Of a stretch of 64,000 nt of DNA, positions 1 to 11,967 are shown one piece after another. The position numbers and the translations under genes are program-made. Each line of letters opens with the position of its first letter. The stretch's first letter is position 1. A model generated the notes under the pieces. That model made no database searches and had not been told where the DNA came from. It saw nothing but the letters and a program-made list of their open reading frames with translations. This stretch comes from Lutjanus erythropterus (lineage: Eukaryota > Chordata > Actinopteri > Lutjaniformes > Lutjanidae), in the NCBI GenBank assembly GCA_020091685.1, contig CM034601.1, positions 10,418,419-10,482,418 on the forward strand, written 5' to 3'.

Positions 1-26
1 TGCTTGTATACCTAATTATCTGGATG

Positions 27-28
<2 letters not shown>

Positions 29-81
<53 letters not shown>
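29..81. repeat. (TG)n microsatellite
   Basis: An uninterrupted TG dinucleotide run of about 26 units. Confidence 0.98.
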
Positions 82-82
<1 letters not shown>

Positions 83-1877
83 CAGGGTGTTTCTTTCAAC
101 AACAAGAAATAATTTCTGTGGTCTTCTGATTGGCTAATTTATCCAGGATCTACACTATACATATTTAGACATTTATTTTTCCAAATGACCGCCTTTTTCA
201 CAACTTACACGACAAGATAAGGTCAATTTCAGAGTTTCTGCCTGATCCCTGCTTTGAGGTCAGCCATATTTGTTTTGTCTCCAAACTGTCAGAGAGGTCC
301 CGCCATGGTGGTGAGCCTGAACTAACTCTATCCTTTAAAAAAAGAAACAAGCAGTCCTGAGGACACAGAGTCGGGCCAGCAGAGGCAGACTGCTCTGTCT
401 GGACGTGATGTTTAGCTGCTGTGTAATTACAGCCACAACCACTAAAGTACCTATTGTAGAGAACTAAAGACATCCACTACAGCACAGTGAAGCAGCACAA
501 GCCGAGGCTCAATCTGATTGGCTGGTGATCGTTATAATTTGTGACTTGAAGCTACTGAGATGCTGTTTTTATAAACACCAGCTTTTGTTTCTCACTCTGT
601 GTTGTAAATTAGTCTGTTAAATCTTTCTGTCCGCCTTAATAGGACTATTGCAAACAGAACAACAGCGACCTATCTGCCTCTACTGGCTTGTTGTCAATAT
701 TAAGTATTTTTTGCTACCACCACAGCTCTTGTCTGAATTAATTTCTGCGTAAAAGCACAAGTAATGCATCCAACACTGTCACATTATTATTGCCGAGGCC
801 TCAAGTCAAGAGTATTGTGATATTTGATTTCGCATCCTGCAAAGTCCTGCAGACACAAGAGTGATCCGTTTCTATTTTCCCATCACTTTTAAAACAAAAA
901 CAAAATTTCCTAAGTTGTAATCCAGTATCTTTTAGACAACTGTTAACGCTTCTATGCCAAATATGCCAAAAATCAGAGTGTTTTCATATCAAAATCCCTC
1001 TCATTTCCCATCCTGTAAGACACTAAATATGATTTGGTGACTCATCCTGAACTTGGGTGCGTTTGCAGAAAGTTATCCAATCAAATGTGATTTGGGGCAA
1101 CAGGCTGACCAAAATAAAAAGTGCATTTTACTGTTAGCTTGGGGCTCATAGTGGCTAGCAGATCACTATCAGAAAACTTAAATCTATTCTGAGATCTAAT
1201 TTATTCCATTTCTCCTTCATCCTCAATTTCCTGATCTAACAGCACAGATCCAGTCAAATCTAACGGATCTCATTTATAACCCTCTTGCAACTAAATCTCA
1301 CCCACATTTTCTCTTTCACTTTGAGGTGTCTCACATTACAGAAGACGACGCTCCAACGTCTGTTTCACTGTGACCTTAAAATAATTTCCTGTCACAAAGT
1401 CAAGTTGCTGAGAGCAACATAAAACCTTATCCAGCTTGATTAGAAGTAAAACAGTGAATACCGACCAGGTCCACAAGCATTATTAAAGGTGACATATGCA
1501 GTAAAATATAGCGTTCAAAAATGGGTTCTGCAGTCGAAACTGAGTCTGAGGCGGAGGGAAACAATTTGCTCCAATATTTTCAGCACTCAGGCTGATTGCC
1601 TTGCAGCGACACTGAACCTACACGAGCGCAAGACAGGCACAACAATATATTCTGACAATAACGACGAGTCCTACGCTGTAAGTTGATCAGCTTTTTAAAA
1701 CACAGACCTACTCATTTGGTGAACATTTGGCATTAATTTGAACTCTAAAAACAGGCAAATTAATAACGTTATTCTGGACCAGAAGAGACATTTCAAAGTA
1801 CACCACAACTGCAGCGTTGACATCAGAGGAACAGAAAATTTTACCTTTACATGCTTCTTTAATCTCTGATGACATAT

Positions 1878-2080
1878 CAGTGTTTCCACTGCTCTGCGTG
1901 TTTTAGATGTGTCCCTGCTCCAACACACCTGATTCAGATGATCAGCTCGTCATGAAGCCTCTGCCTGACAGCCTGGAGCCTGATTACGAGCTGATCATGA
2001 GAATCAGGTGTGTTGGAGCAGGGAAACATCTAAAACATGCAGGGCAGTGAGCTCTGAGGACCAGGATAGGGGAAAAACTG
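1878..2080. mobile_element. Foldback MITE with long inverted repeats
   Basis: Arms at about 1888-1938 and 1998-2049 are inverted copies around the words TTTTAGATG, CCCTGCTCCAACACACCTGA and ATGATCAGCTCGT. Outer ends read cagtgtttcc on the left and ggaaaaactg on the right, and CATAT flanks both sides as a possible target duplication. I recognise this as a common teleost non-autonomous element. The right side carries a short stretch (ctctgaggaccagg) not mirrored on the left. Confidence 0.75.
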
Positions 2081-2652
2081 CATATCATGGTAATTTTATG
2101 TTTCAGTAGAGTAAATATATGACAGTTTTCTTCTTTAAGTTCCCAACGTGGTCAAATCTCACAGATATAAGTTTACATGAAAATCCTCCCTAATGTGTTT
2201 TCTGAGAGAAAAGGGACGTTCTTTGGCCACTTGATTAATGCAACTATTCTGGTTGAAAGTACCGACTAAAAAAATTATCAAGGTGTCTGTTTAAAATGAA
2301 ATCACTGTACCATCTTTCTGCAGCCAAAATCTACTGTTGTACATTCAAACAGCTGCAAAGATTTTGTGGCCTGACCAGCTGACCGAGCGACAAAAATTAA
2401 AGTCTGATACTGAAGTGCGCGTGGAATAAGAAGTTAATTATATGGACGATTTTCTCAAATTTCACATTAGCCTATTGGACATGTATGCAGATGTTTGGGC
2501 ATCGGGTTGGCTCCACTGTACAAGCAACTGTTAAATATTTAAATGGTCTAAGAAGTCCCTGTGCGACAGACACGCCCTCATCTCATCAGTGTGTCCTCTG
2601 CGCATCTATCAACCTGTGACTCCACACTTCTCAAACAAACACTGACACCCAC

Positions 2653-2718
2653 CTGCATGTCTTTTGTTGCGATCTCCCCTGGAGTCGGCCAGCTGTTGGC
2701 GTCGCCGAAATCTCCAAC
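2653..2718 (-). CDS. larp1: La-related protein 1, coding exon 3 (residues 161-182)
   Basis: This 66-nt phase-0 exon encodes VGDFGDANSWPTPGEI followed by ATKDMQ. It is an almost exact counterpart of the vertebrate LARP1 motif VGDFGDA-NWPTPGEIA that comes just before the long charged linker and the La module. The minus-strand acceptor ends in gttgctcag after a T-rich tract, and the donor is atgcag|gtgggt, close to consensus. The next exon should encode the charged, Lys/Glu/Ser-rich linker with a KGNKHKWVPL-like motif. I searched the minus strand of 1-2652 for it and found nothing, so it lies outside the window. The match in sequence, splice sites and phase makes this the clearest diagnostic exon of the gene here. 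Confidence 0.95.
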
Positions 2719-3250
2719 CTGAGCAACAAATTTTCAAAACAAACAAACAAAAGCTGGGATTAGCGGGAGTGTCACAGGTATCTGGAATGAGGTGACGCTT
2801 TCACACACCTTCAGTGTGGATATTACAGGGTCAGAGGTGAGGATTTTACAGCTTTACAGCAGACTGTTAACTATGAGTTTCCTCATTCAGACCTGGGACT
2901 GTGTTTTACTTTTATGCAGTGCTGTTTTTCTTTTAAAAGTTTTATTTTCCTTGATTTTATGCATTCCATGTACTTTTTAACTTTAATTTTATTACTATTC
3001 AGTTGTTTATCTTATGTATTCTATCAATTTTATTTTCATCCTTATTGTTAATTTTACTTTTACTTGTGTTAACCAGCAGGTTTTATCATTTTGGAGATGC
3101 ATTCTATGTATTCTATTCTCATTTTATTTTATTTTTACGAGTGGTTTTATTTTTCATCTTATTTTACTTTAATTGTGGCATTCTATCCTTGTTTTTATGT
3201 TCACTCTATGTCTTCTTTATGTGGAGCACTTGGTGCACATAATTTCTTTG

Positions 3251-3318
3251 TTGTAAAGCACCTTAGGCAACTTTTCTTGTATTAAAAGTGCTGTATAAAT
3301 AAAGTTTATTATTATTAC
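3251..3318 (+). mobile_element. LINE-type (probably L2/CR1-like) 3' tail
   Basis: The words TTGTAAAGCACCTTAGG, AAAAGTGCTGTATAAATAAAG and a terminal TTATTATTATTA repeat are the usual 3' end of abundant fish non-LTR retrotransposons and their SINEs. T-rich sequence from about 2900 may be more of the same 3' region. No coding part remains. Confidence 0.65.
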
Positions 3319-4147
3319 TGCATAAAAAAGATTTAAAAGAGTGTAAATAAAAGATTATCCTCTGAGGAAAGGTGGCTGCACTGCTGCATGTTAAAATTCT
3401 CATTGATTTTGCACATTTCATCTCAGTTTTCACCACATGCTTAACAACCAAACCAAATGTTTAATTCATTTTTTTGCAAGAAATGTTAGTGTAAACCTTT
3501 TCTTCAATTAATGAAAGAAAAAAAAACACTACTGATATGTTTAATGCCAGGTTAAACCTTTTGTTTCACAGCTAGAAAACGAGTTATTTTATTTACAAAA
3601 ACCACTATGTTCCATATGTCAACCCTCACCTTTAAAATCCTAAAAACGTCACTCATCTTCAGTGTTTTTCTAACTTACCTGCTGCCAACAACCAACTCTT
3701 ACTTTTTTATTTATCTTTAGCCTTACATGTTGCCTGCGATTCTGTCAATTACTGTCTTTTGTTCCTGCCGTTTACTCACAAGTGTCATAAAACTTTGCGG
3801 TCAAGGTGTGGTTTAACAACCCTGGAGTACGGCAGCGGAGTGGCTGCCGTCAAAGGTGGGAAGTTGTGAATGAAACGCTTTGGGGAAGAGCTTGTCAGCT
3901 TTATCTACGAGGCCATTGGCTCACCAGTAACTCATATTTGCATTCCAGGAAGTGTGAAGGGAGGTTGTCACACAGCTCGAGGCACCACAGATAAATACCA
4001 GCACTGTGACCACACATGCCTTCACCGAGATCTGAACTAATTAAGATGTTCTGTCTGATTTGGCCATGATCTTATGGTCTATAATTACACAGAGTTAAGA
4101 TTATTTTCTAAATTTATAGTCATAGTAAACTGTTATTTAGCAGCATT

Positions 4148-4648
4148 AGAGGGACAATTCATCCCAAAATTGAAAATACGTATTTTTACTCAGGCCTGTA
4201 GTGCTATTTATCCATCTGGATATTTTTTGGTGCGAGTTACAGAGTTTTGGAGATATCAGCTGTAGAGATGTCTGACTTCTCTCCAAAACATAATTGGACT
4301 AAATGGCACTCCGCTTGTGGTGCTCAAAGTGCCACAAAAATTTATTCAACAGCAATGTCTCTTTCCAGAAATCATGACCGGGTTTCTCAAAATAATCCAC
4401 AGACATTGTTGTGAGCAGTTTCATGTAGGAACTTTTTTTTTTCCTAGTGGAAACCAAAGTAGTTCCTACATGAAACTGCTCACAACAATGACTGTCTGAT
4501 TTGAGCTCCACATGCAGGGTGCCATTTAGTTCCATTATATTTAAGAGAAGGCAGACATCTCTACAGCAGATATCTCAAAAACTCTGCAACTCTGCAACAG
4601 AAACTGCAAGAAACGTGTATTTTTAAAGTTAGGGTGACTTGTCCTTTA
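4148..4648. mobile_element. Foldback MITE, GGGACAGTTCA-type ends, whole copy
   Basis: The ends read agagggacaattca and tgacttgtcctt. Internal arms (TTTTGGAGATATCAGC/GATATCTCAAAAACT, TAGAGATGTCTGAC/GCAGACATCTCTAC and the perfect pair around 4411-4438 and 4457-4487) mirror each other, so most of the 0.5 kb can fold back. Two other copies lie at 56581-56820 and 62691-63168. Confidence 0.8.
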
Positions 4649-4881
4649 AAATAATGTTCAGTTGGTTTCTTAAGTTCTCAAAATAGCCGAGACGGTGAAA
4701 TACTGCAAATCCAGGACTGTTAACTGTGAGAAACTGAACATTTGAATCAATTTGTTGTTGTAAAACCTACAGAAAGAAATCAACATTTACAACTTGCACA
4801 ACTGAAAATAAGCACATACATGACACGGTACTTAATAGCCTTAATAGAAAACAAATAGTTCAATATAATTTAAAAAAAAAA

Positions 4882-5122
4882 AGGGCTCCAACTAACAATT
4901 ATTTTCATTATCAAATAATCCGTGTCTGAAAAAAGTCACAATCAAATCACAAAGAGCCCAAAATGATGTCTTCATCTTGCTTCTTTTGTTCAAAACTCAA
5001 AGGCTCTTCTTTTACTGTCATAACTGACAAAGAACATCAGCAATCATTTGACATTTTTGCTTTTAAAAATCATCAAAAATCATTAGCAACTTTTCTTTCA
5101 TTCGACTACTCGTTGCAGCTCC
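4882..5122. mobile_element. MITE, AGGGCTGCAAC-ended family, shortened copy
   Basis: The ends are agggctccaactaac and ctcgttgcagctcc, with GAGCCCAAAATGATGTCTTC, ACTCAAAGGCTCTTC and CATTTTTGC words shared with the copies at 6796-7105, 13808-14170 and 22614-22964. This is an abundant percomorph MITE; its superfamily is not certain. Confidence 0.75.
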
Positions 5123-5630
5123 AGCAATGAAACCCAATTTCAGTCAGTATGGTGTTATTGTCAATATAGTGTTTCCTCCTGGAATTTAAAACTGGAATTT
5201 AACATTCGATTTTTCATTTGTTAGAAAGATATAAATCAAAGCAAAAATTAGCATTCACATTGTTTTGTTTGGTTGTTGTTATGATTAAAAGGACAAAAAC
5301 AATATTAATATTTTGCTTCTTAGCAAATCCCTAAAGACAAAAAGAGGCAACTTTGATTTTTGATTAGTGATCCTTTGAAAGAAAAAAATACCGACTCTAT
5401 AGAGACAGAATTATACGCTATGTTCACTGACTTAGAAAGCTCTAGTTTTATTATTTCTCTCCTTGTTTATTTTGTCATCTGTGTTCAAATACAGCAGTTA
5501 CTTTCTACCAAATGTTGGCCTCGTTATGTCTGTCTTATGAATGTTTTTTAACCTTGAACAGAGCATTACTGAACACATATATACAGTATAATGTCTATTT
5601 TTTTCCAAACAGACACATAGAATATATTAC

Positions 5631-5695
5631 CTTTCCTCCACGTCTGGCTTTGGGTGGGTTTCCTGCTCTCACCACCTTGGCGGGGCCAGTAGACT
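5631..5695 (-). CDS. larp1: La-related protein 1, coding exon 2 (residues 139-160)
   Basis: This 65-nt internal exon is flanked on the minus strand by a good acceptor (gtttccacag) and a good donor (aag|gtaata). Entered in the phase left by exon 1, it reads Glu139 and then STGPAKVVRAGNPPKAR and RGGK. That parallels the human LARP1 stretch containing PAKVVRA followed by a basic Lys/Arg-rich run. The segment is basic and probably disordered, joining the acidic N-terminus to the conserved GDFGDA/WPTPGE block. It is too short to be found by open-frame length; I recognised it from homology, splice sites and exact phase continuity. Intron 1 upstream is about 27.2 kb and intron 2 downstream about 2.9 kb. 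An MITE pair sits 0.5-1.5 kb on the intron 2 side, clear of the exon. I see no break or unusual residue. Confidence 0.93.
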
Positions 5696-6146
5696 CTGTG
5701 GAAACACATAAAGATGGTCGACATTACAACCAGCTTTGCATACATGAGTGAAAACAAAACACCACGCAGAAGCAATGAAAGGAGAGAAAAGCAGGAAATC
5801 AGATTTCACATTTGAAATTTGTTCAAATTTTCTCCAAAAAGAGATGATTGTGACAAAAATCAGCTGAACAGACAAAAAAAAAAGCTCCAACACAGAAGAG
5901 TGTTTTTCTGCCTCAGTTTTGCCCACACATGTTCTGACTCTTGCTTGTCTCAGTTTAATTAGTTTTCATTGTTTCTCATCAACCTTTCCATCACTTATCT
6001 ACCTGTCACAAGAGGGCTCTCAAATTATCTGCTTTTCTTTTGCTTCAGATGCAACATCCTTTTCAGATAAACAGCAGCAACAACACATTAATATCATTAT
6101 TTTTCTGTCCTGCCATTACTGTAATCAGGTAGATCTCAGAAAATGC

Positions 6147-6168
6147 AAAAAAAAAAAAAAAAAAAAAA
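6147..6168. repeat. Poly(A) tract
   Basis: 22 A residues in a row. It could be a retroposon tail, but no recognisable body lies next to it. Confidence 0.95.
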
Positions 6169-6574
6169 TACCAGGACACATAATCAGAGCTGGAGTACAC
6201 CGATTCAGCATCAAGAAAGAAAATGTTCAGAGATCACAGAAAGACATCAGTGCAGCCAAACAGAGAAAACTGAGTCATTCTGTCTGTCTTCAGTCACTGA
6301 AGTCAGTCTGTTGAATGACAAAAAACATTCAAGGAAGTACTTTCTCATGTAATTTCATTAAAGGAAGATTTAGAGCGATTTATGGTGCATGAGGCACGTC
6401 AGCATCCCCTTTCCAAAACACAAATATATTCAATTTACAGTTATATTTAAAAAAAGAAACATTACAGAAGCTAGAAACAGCAAATGTTTCATGCTTCCTT
6501 CACATACTGCACAATAAATGAGTAAACAATTATCACATTTGTTGATTAACCTCCTGTGAGCTGACTAATCAATC

Positions 6575-6678
6575 ATTTTCAGAACTAAAATGGGGGGAAG
6601 GGATATATCGTCAATCGGCAGTTGATGAGCTGACGGTGGTCGGTTGTAAAATCTTAACATATCGTCCAACCCTACATC
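6575..6678. repeat. Candidate MITE fragment (ATATCGTC ends)
   Basis: The segment has ggatatatcgtcaatcgg on one side and catatcgtccaaccctac on the other. That resembles the end of a teleost repeat beginning with GTAGGGTTGGACGATATG. No second full end was found. Confidence 0.4.
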
Positions 6679-6795
6679 GGAACATTAACACGTTATCAAA
6701 ACAATAATGAAAGCAAAGTCCAAGCCAATTGATAAAAAAGATAAACTGATTAAACAAAAGCAGCTGATCCTACAACAAATCAATGGCACTCAACT

Positions 6796-7105
6796 AGAGC
6801 TGCAACGATTAATCGATTATTAAATTAATGCCACCTATTTTGACGATCGATTAATCTGTTTGAAAAAAAAAAAGTAAAAATCAGCTCCTAAAATGTGAAT
6901 ATTTTAGTTTAGGTTTAGTTTCTTTACTTCTCTGTGACAGTAAACTAAATATCTTTGGGTTGTGAGTGAAACAAGACATTTGAGGACGTCATCGCAGGCT
7001 TTGGAAAACGCCGATTCACATTTTTCACCATTTTCTGACATTTTAGAACAACTAATTGATTAATCAAGAACATAATCAACTATGAAAATAATCAGTTGCA
7101 GTCCT
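6796..7105. mobile_element. MITE, AGGGCTGCAAC-ended family, inverted copy
   Basis: Ends are agagctgcaacgattaatcg and aatcagttgcagtcct. Internal words (TTAGTTTCTTTACTTCTCTG, CTTTGGGTTGTG, CATTTTCTGACATTTTA) are the reverse complement of the copy at 13808-14170. Confidence 0.8.
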
Positions 7106-8409
7106 ACATTCAATCAACAGTATCAATAAATTGGAAAAAATGACCTCATATAGAACAAAGAAAATCAAGACAGTGAAACAAGAACAGAAAACTGACAAGG
7201 AATAACTGCAACAATACAGATATGTTTATATATCCAACTATTTGTAAAGTTCATATAGTCATACAATATGTCTGCTTTAGGTTCATCTGCTTGAGTGACT
7301 CAAACCAAGTAAAATGAATTTATAAAGTGCTAGACTGTAGGCTTTAAAATATTGATAACAGAGACTCAACAGGTCCCATCAATGCCAACGCTAAGGCGAG
7401 AGAGTGGTGAGGAAAAAACATCCTGTTAACAGCCAGAAATCTCAAGCAGAACCATATTTTTGAAGGTCATTTCCACAGAAGCTTTGTACATAACTTTAAA
7501 AACTTTGAAAATAGTGGTCTACAGATGACTATCATTTACAAACATGCAGGGTTATCTAACAAAGGTGAAAAAGATTCCTAAAAAATAGTTTTCCCTCATG
7601 AAAGCAAGCGATCAATATCTTTAGTTAACTATCCAGCCCTAGTTGTACCCGGTCATGTTCACTTCACTTCACTCATACAAACAGAGCAGGACCAGCCTGA
7701 GATTTTGCCTCTTGCCGTCTCCAGCTGAGCCGTCACCACAGTCTGACTACAGGGGAGTGAAAGCGGCTCACAGGGACTTCGCCGAGCCGTTTACACCAGA
7801 GGGAAAATCTCAGTAAGCTCCTTAAGGGATGCTCACGTCGAGGCCAAAAAGAGAAAGAGAGACAGGAACACAATCCTTTGGCAGACAGACGGCATCACTA
7901 ACAACAAACCAAGAGCAGCAGCAGAGGAACAGGGTTTCATTACAGATGTATTACAGAGGACTGAAGTTTTTACAGCAAACCAGGAACTTCTGGAGCTGGA
8001 AAACAAACCAAATATATCCACCGAGAAGGCCATGTGAATCTCTAACGCGCTCAATCAACTCATGTTTAAATTTTCATTACAAAGCCTGTAGAACTGAACA
8101 GAGAAAAGCCGAAACCAAAAAAACATTCAACCAACTGAAGCTGAAGTGATCAGTCGACTGAAATACAGCTGCAGCACAGCTGTTTTCACATATTACTGAT
8201 TAATCATTTTGTCAATAAAGGCCTGTAACTATTTTCAAAGTCGATTCATCTGTTATTTTATTTTTATTTTTTTTATTTTACTCATTAATTTCTTGGGGAC
8301 AGCACACATTAATAAACATTGTGGTAAATATGCCAGAATTAGCCAAAATGCTGGTTTCCATTTGTGTCCCTGGCCAGATAAAGGTAAAGTGTGCAACCTA
8401 AAATCAATG

Positions 8410-8700
8410 TAATACCATTTTCTCTGTTAATCACTTAGTTGTTTGGTCGATAAAATGTCAGAAAATGGTGAAAAACATCAATTGGTGTTTCCTGAAGTCC
8501 AAGATAACTTCATCAAATGTCTTGTTTTGTTCACAACCCAAAGATATTCAGCTTACAGTCTTAAAAGGAGTAAAGAAACCAGAAAATAGTCACATTTAAG
8601 AAGCTGGAATCTGAGATTTTTTTATTTTATTTCTTAAAAAATTCTCCAAGTGATTAATAAATTATGACAAGAGTTACTGACTAATTTAATAATTGTGAAA
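8410..8700. mobile_element. MITE fragment, AGGGCTGCAAC family
   Basis: The body words TTAGTTGTTTGGTCGATAAA, ATGTCAGAAAATGGTGAAAA and ACAACCCAAAGATATTCAG match the same family, but both ends are eroded. A second weaker piece follows to about 8960. Confidence 0.65.
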
Positions 8701-8954
8701 AATGCCAATTATAACTTCTCATAGTCTTAGATGACATCCTCAGATCTCGTTTTGTCGGACCTTCAGTCCAAAACTCAAAGACATTCACGTAAAACAAGGA
8801 AATGTAACATATGCTGACATTTCAGGATCTGAAACCAGGTAAAGTTTACCAGGTTTGCCTTTAAAAAAAAAAAAAAAATTAATCGCCAAATGTGCTGCTG
8901 ATCAGCAATAATTGGTCAATATACTAAGAAGCTGAAATGTATCAATTTCAATCA

Positions 8955-9000
8955 ATCAAAATAATCTTTTATCTAATGTAAATTTGTTTATAGAGCGGAT
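8955..9000 (-). mobile_element. Possible LINE/SINE 3' tail, minus strand
   Basis: CAATCAATCAAAATAATCTTTTATC followed by ttatagagcgg looks like a worn, reverse-complemented TATAAATAAAGATTGATTG tail. Weak evidence. Confidence 0.35.
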
Positions 9001-10348
9001 TTAACAACAGTTAACAAAAATGTTGTACAATCAAATAGAGCAAAAACCATAAAAACACCACCATAAAATGACAATAACAATAAAAACAACAGAAACATAA
9101 AACCGTTGACTGTAAGATTTAGAGATGGTTTTATATCATCGTAAATCGAGTCTCTTTGGAGTTTTGGACTCTTGGTCATCAACACACATCAACTCACTGT
9201 CAGTATACCAGATTATGTTCGAGTCATGTGAACATTATGCCTGCACACCAGTTCTGTGAAACGCATCAGACTGTTGAGTTCCTCTTTGCAGCAAAAAACG
9301 TGTCTCTATTGTGCGTTTTTAGTGTTTGCACAAGAACACACACAAACAACTTTATTGTACAGTTTATCTGGAGCAGAGCTCGGCTGCAGTGTGTTCACAT
9401 GTCAAGAGTTTCTTCATCAGCTTATGCTGGGGTGCAACAATTCTTCACATTCCTGAGACCAGAAACTGAGAGAAAGAAAATCATAAATAACAAAAGGTCA
9501 GTTTGAGTAAAGACGCTGTGATTACTGAACAGAAACCGACGGAGAACCTGAATATCTTGACTGGATTTGACAATTTGACTCTCTGAAGTAAGTCCAACCA
9601 GGATAATATCATCACAGCATGTGAAATAAAATCAGACATGAACTGGGGGTTAAATGTTCAAAAATCTTCTACCTTTTTCTTGCCAAAAAAAGAAACCCTG
9701 CCTTCACTATTTAAGTCCAGTGAGGGAGATAAGTGAAAGAGCAGCATCTTTACAGTATGTTTTCTTACTTGGAGACTGACAATCCTCTGGGTAAAAACTG
9801 TGACCAACTGGAGGTCACGTTTGCAGAGAGCATGACTGTGCAACCACACTGAGAGGTCGGTTAGGCAGAAAGAAGCACTGTGCTAAAGAAAATAAGGCTC
9901 TAAAGGTAGCAGTTCACTAGATGGAAATGTTCTCCATGCACATGGAGTTGGCAATCAAAACTCGAAGGCAGAAAATGCAGGATTTGTCAGTTGCTGTTTG
10001 TAAAAGTAGCAGCAAGACACAAATCTGCCTCCTGAGCAGCAGCACCCCATCAGATCTTCACCCACAGAGAGCCGCACTCAACAACACGGTTCATTGATTC
10101 TGCAGATCAACCCCGATTCCTCTCCAGTCTCAGCGTGGATTGTTGCCGCATTATTTGAGTACGAAAAGAAACAAATTATTCATTATGTATATTGTTCAGT
10201 CTCGTTTGAATGTTGGCTGCTGTAGTTTGGTTTTTACTCAAGCTGGATGCACAGATGTTAGCTGATTCTCATTTTGAGCACAACTGAGGACATCAGAAAC
10301 ACCACAGAAATTCTCACGAAATGCCAAGGGGAATCAGAAGAGGAAGAA

Positions 10349-10390
10349 CATACTTTATTAATCCCCTTTGGGGGAAATTCGATATTTTTA
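10349..10390 (-). mobile_element. Non-LTR retrotransposon 3' tail, minus strand
   Basis: TACTTTATTAATCCCCTTTG then GGGGAAATTC is the reverse complement of the widespread fish LINE/SINE tail GAATTTCCCC...GGGATTAATAAAGTA. No upstream body is recognisable. Confidence 0.6.
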
Positions 10391-10475
10391 ACTCCATTGT
10401 TAATTTTACACATGTGTAGGCCTGTATACACACACGTACATTAGTTACAGCCCTACTCTACCACGTCTCCCACAT

Positions 10476-10660
10476 CAATTAAGCTTTTGATTATTTTCTC
10501 AATTTATCGATTATTAGTTGGTTTTTAAAATGCCAGAAATGTATAAAAAATGTTGATGTCAAAGGTCTTGTTTTACCCACAACTCAAAGATATTTACTTT
10601 ATTGTCATAACAGAATAAAGAAACAAGAAAATATAATTATTTAAGCCCCAGATTTTCCAT
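10476..10660. mobile_element. Eroded MITE fragment, AGGGCTGCAAC family
   Basis: TTTTCTCAATTTATCGATTA, AAAATGCCAGAAATG and ACAACTCAAAGATATTTACT follow the internal order of the family. The ends are lost. Confidence 0.55.
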
Positions 10661-11604
10661 CATTTTCAGTGGCAGTTGACTGATTATCGGCTTGGCCAGT
10701 TATGGTTCCAATATTCAGCATTTTTGCGATTATCAGAAACAGTGTGCTTTTTTCTTTCCCAACTGCCAATTAGATTAATTAACTTAAAAGTTTCCGTGGT
10801 CTCACTCAATGTCCCGCCCACATACTATAACAATGAAAAGCATTTCAACAAAGTTTTGCGTTGGACTCTTTGTTATTCAAATATTGGTTAACAGCTTTCT
10901 TGATCATTAATATCTATCAACCACTAATTTTAAACTTCAGCCCCAATCAACACCGACTCAAATGGCATCACATGAGGAAAATCATAAGACTTACCACGGC
11001 TCTATGTGGAGCCACAAAGAGCTTTATACTACTTCATGCAGTAGAACTGCAGGGAGTGTAAACAAGACTGAAAATCAGAGGAGCTTCCCTTTAAAATTAG
11101 AGCAGGTTCAAACTCAGAACCAGTTCTTCATAACAAACACTTCAAAGTTGACCCTTGTGCCACTTCTCAAAGTGTCCTTTGGCATCTCAGAAATGTGACT
11201 TATGTCATCTACTCATACATCACCTTACATGACCTCTGGACTTTGAGTTGAGAACTGGTTCAACACAGATTTAAATGAAGCTTCCTGACTCTGTAGTTTT
11301 TGACCTTTGTTTCATTTTGTTTGCTCAACTGTGTCAAAGTCACGTTGTGTCGTTCAGGGATTTTCAACAGAAGCTCTGAGGAAGCAAGAAGTCCTTTGTC
11401 CATTGATTTAAAGTGTAATTTTTTTTTTTACCTCAGATGTTACTTGAACAGAGCTGGCTATGATGACACTTTTACATTTTAGTGGTAACAGCAATTGTAG
11501 ATGTCAATGTCCATTGTAGACATCTGCAACTTAATTACACCCTGTCAACTTTTACTATTGTCTTCTATTAAAACTCTTTTCCATTTTCACTGCTTTACTT
11601 TGCT

Positions 11605-11967
11605 GTCAGACAGTCTTTTCTGACAGGAAACTGCTGTTATATAGGTTAAATATCATTATGTCCAAACCAACCAAACTCCAAAGGCAAAACCTGTGATTTT
11701 ACCTTGCAGAACATGTGAGTTGCAAGACCGCTGCTGCCTTGATGGGTTAGTTTGTTTACGTTATTATTGAGAATTCAGTGAAGCCAAACTGTTCTTTTAA
11801 AGCAATAAAGTCACAAAATAACACAAATAAACTCAACAATGCAGCCAGCGATAAACCAACAACTCCTGTGTTCAATTAATGATATTTCCTATGGAGTTTG
11901 GTTGGTTTGGAGAGAGCAAAATCTGACTTGTATAACAGCCGTTTTCCGTCAGAAACGGCTGTCTGAC
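11605..11967. mobile_element. Foldback MITE with ~85-bp arms
   Basis: The arm at 11605-11692 is mirrored at 11890-11967. Shared words are GTCAGACAG, TCTGAC, GGAAA, GCTGTTAT and CCAAACCAACCAAACTCCA with its reverse complement. The element may extend to about 12122, where tctgaactatcccttta resembles the end of a common percomorph MITE. The 200-bp centre is unique. Confidence 0.7.

Larger units (their letters stand above)
1..2652 (-). other. larp1: larp1 intron 3, 3' part of the window (no exon found)
   Basis: This stretch follows exon 3 on the minus strand. I looked for the next LARP1 exon (Lys/Glu/Ser-rich linker) and found none. It contains a (TG)n microsatellite at 29-81 and a foldback MITE at 1878-2080. 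The remaining sequence is unique AT-rich DNA with no open frame worth calling. Confidence 0.8.
2719..5630 (-). other. larp1: larp1 intron 2
   Basis: The intron lies between the exons at 5631-5695 and 2653-2718 (minus strand). It holds a T-rich LINE-type 3' tail ending at 3318, a foldback MITE at 4148-4648 and a second MITE at 4882-5122. The rest is unremarkable AT-rich sequence. Confidence 0.9.

Noticed and set aside
5919-6314. 131-codon plus-strand frame near exon 2
   Set aside because: It crosses the poly(A) tract at 6147-6168, giving a lysine run; no homology or splice context.
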